This document shows, piece by piece, positions 63,296 through 64,000 of a DNA stretch of 64,000 nucleotides (its first letter is position 1; the number at the start of each line of letters is the position of its first letter). Position numbers and translations under genes: made by a program. Origin of the DNA: CAZHHH01 sp052400685 (GTDB taxonomy: Bacteria; Bacteroidota; Bacteroidia; Bacteroidales; Marinilabiliaceae); the NCBI GenBank assembly GCA_052400685.1, contig JBQTGJ010000004.1; one strand, given 5' to 3'. The notes under the pieces are model-generated. The model was given only the letters and a program-made list of their open reading frames with translations. It searched no databases and was not told the origin of the DNA.

Positions 63296-63504
63296 AATTT
63301 TGCGTTTAGTGAGGGCAGTGTGCAAATTCATTTGCAACAATGCCGAACGTAGCAAAATTCAATGTAATTAAAATGCCGCCGCTGCAAGTAATTTCCTAAA
63401 AATCAATTCCATTGTCTACAATCCGGAAACTCGCTTCGCTCAGACAGCCCGGATTTCTTTACGCCAATAAAATTGATTTTCTTAACGGAAATTTCTTGAG
63501 GCGG
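63296..63504. repeat. Two adjacent long inverted repeats
   Basis: Hairpin 1: AATTTTGC (63296-63303) with GCAAAATT (63352-63359), with inner GGCA/TGCC and TGCAAA/TTTGCA. Hairpin 2, nested: CCGCC/GGCGG, CAAG/CTTG, AATTTCC/GGAAATT, AAAATCAATT/AATTGATTTT and AATCCGG/CCGGATT spanning 63376-63504. This could be a mobile palindromic element or a structured transcript. Confidence 0.65.
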
Positions 63505-63857
63505 AAAGCAACCCCAATATCTCCTAAAATTTCTGGCTCTCACATTGGAGCTGAGTTCTAATCATTTTTCTAAATTTTCACCGGACACCAATGGTTTTAA
63601 ATATAACCAAGTAAAAAACTCTGCCAAAACTTGTGTTCTCAAATAAAATATATTTCTCTAATGATGTTTTTTTATTGGCAGGCATTTCCTCGACATTCGT
63701 AAAACAGACCTTCAGGTCGATATTCTTTAAGTTTTGTTTACAGCTCTCATAAATTCCAGAATCAGCTGAATTAAGTAAATAACTTCTATTGATATTTAAT
63801 TTTAGATTTATTTTTAAAACGATATAATCTTTTTCTATAAATAATATTCCTCAAAGC

Positions 63858-63966
63858 CAGTCTTTAAAGCTCTCTGTCACAATTGACCATTTACGCCTGT
63901 AAACTTACATTTTTAGAACTGCGTGAAACGGACTTATCAGCCTCAGTATTTCACTTGCAAACACTA
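63858..63966 (+). repeat. R1 intergenic repeat, copy 12
   Basis: Core TGACCATTTACGCCTGTAAAC, then TTACATTTTTAGAACTGCGTG, right end CACTTGCAAACACTA. Left end degraded. Confidence 0.65.
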
Positions 63967-64000
63967 ATAAAAGAAGACTTTCGCCAAACAGCAAAAGTCT

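Larger units (their letters stand above)
63080..64000. other. Long gene-free region at the right end (about 0.92 kb)
   Basis: Contains a nested inverted-repeat region (63296-63504) and R1 copy 12 near the edge. The rest is AT-rich with no reading frame that looks coding. A gene further right may begin outside the window. Confidence 0.6.

Overview
The window looks like a chromosome segment of an anaerobic or facultative member of the Bacteroidota, probably a Marinilabiliales/Bacteroidales-type diazotroph. The placement rests on promoters of the TTG-N19-TAnnTTTG type, a short primary sigma factor, Rho with a long disordered insert, a tmRNA tag reading GETNYALAA, and the make-up of the housekeeping genes. 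The exact genus cannot be read from the sequence.

Layout. 0-0.75 kb: start of a TPR lipoprotein gene that runs off the left edge. 1.4-7.6 kb: nitrogenase cofactor genes nifE, nifN, nifB (with a NifX-like tail), a 2Fe-2S ferredoxin and nifV; nifHDK are not in the window. 7.6-12.5 kb, opposite strand: a porin-like gene followed by modA, modB, modC and modD, which would supply molybdate to the same cofactor. 12.5-17.4 kb: an AT-rich accessory island with a dead IS1634-like transposase, a lipoprotein built of four rhodanese domains in an ABAB duplication, a frameshifted gene relic, and several families of short repeats. 17.4-22.5 kb: a five-gene heterodisulfide-reductase-like (Hdr) operon ending in a membrane HdrE/HdrD fusion. 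22.7-30 kb: dapA, a nitroreductase, an Omp85-like protein, a pRiA4b-ORF3-like gene, miaA, a Nudix hydrolase, a methyltransferase, a family 2 glycosyltransferase and a DUF4199 protein. 30.2-31.6 kb: an RNA cluster (SRP RNA, tRNA-Thr, tRNA-Tyr, tmRNA). 31.8-56 kb: a lone receiver domain, rpe, the primary sigma factor, rho, a DUF4143 ATPase, pyruvate:ferredoxin oxidoreductase, an FkbM methyltransferase, a DHOD-like protein, ppdK, ruvX, def, a ComEC-like protein, trkA, a TsaC/YrdC protein, a DsrE-like protein, a YfiR-like protein, a LytTR regulator and a hydrolase. 56.1-56.2 kb: tRNA-Gly and tRNA-Thr. 56.3-62.7 kb: a haem operon hemA-hemC-hemD-hemB-hemL-hemE, with a small unknown gene in front.

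How it fits together. The first 22 kb can be read as a nitrogen-fixation neighbourhood: cofactor assembly, molybdate uptake, a nif-type ferredoxin and, by inference, a flavin/Fe-S electron-transfer complex. PFOR and PPDK at 38-47 kb suit an anaerobic pyruvate economy that makes reduced ferredoxin.

The least explained material is non-coding. Family R1 is a 125-148 bp intergenic element with about 12 copies, ends reading TAGTGCYTG...CARGCACTA, and in four cases it supplies the TAG stop codon of the adjoining gene. Family R2 is a ~95-100 bp unit whose right edge lies on the ATG of two different genes and which, as a tandem pair, abuts and truncates the transposase. There are also a 160 bp duplicated block beginning with an 11-codon micro-ORF, a nested structured region between the ferredoxin gene and nifV, three 20-21 bp-phased direct repeats beside the LytTR gene, and a long nested inverted repeat at 63.3-63.5 kb. 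All coordinates come from reading the sequence by eye; no database search was run.
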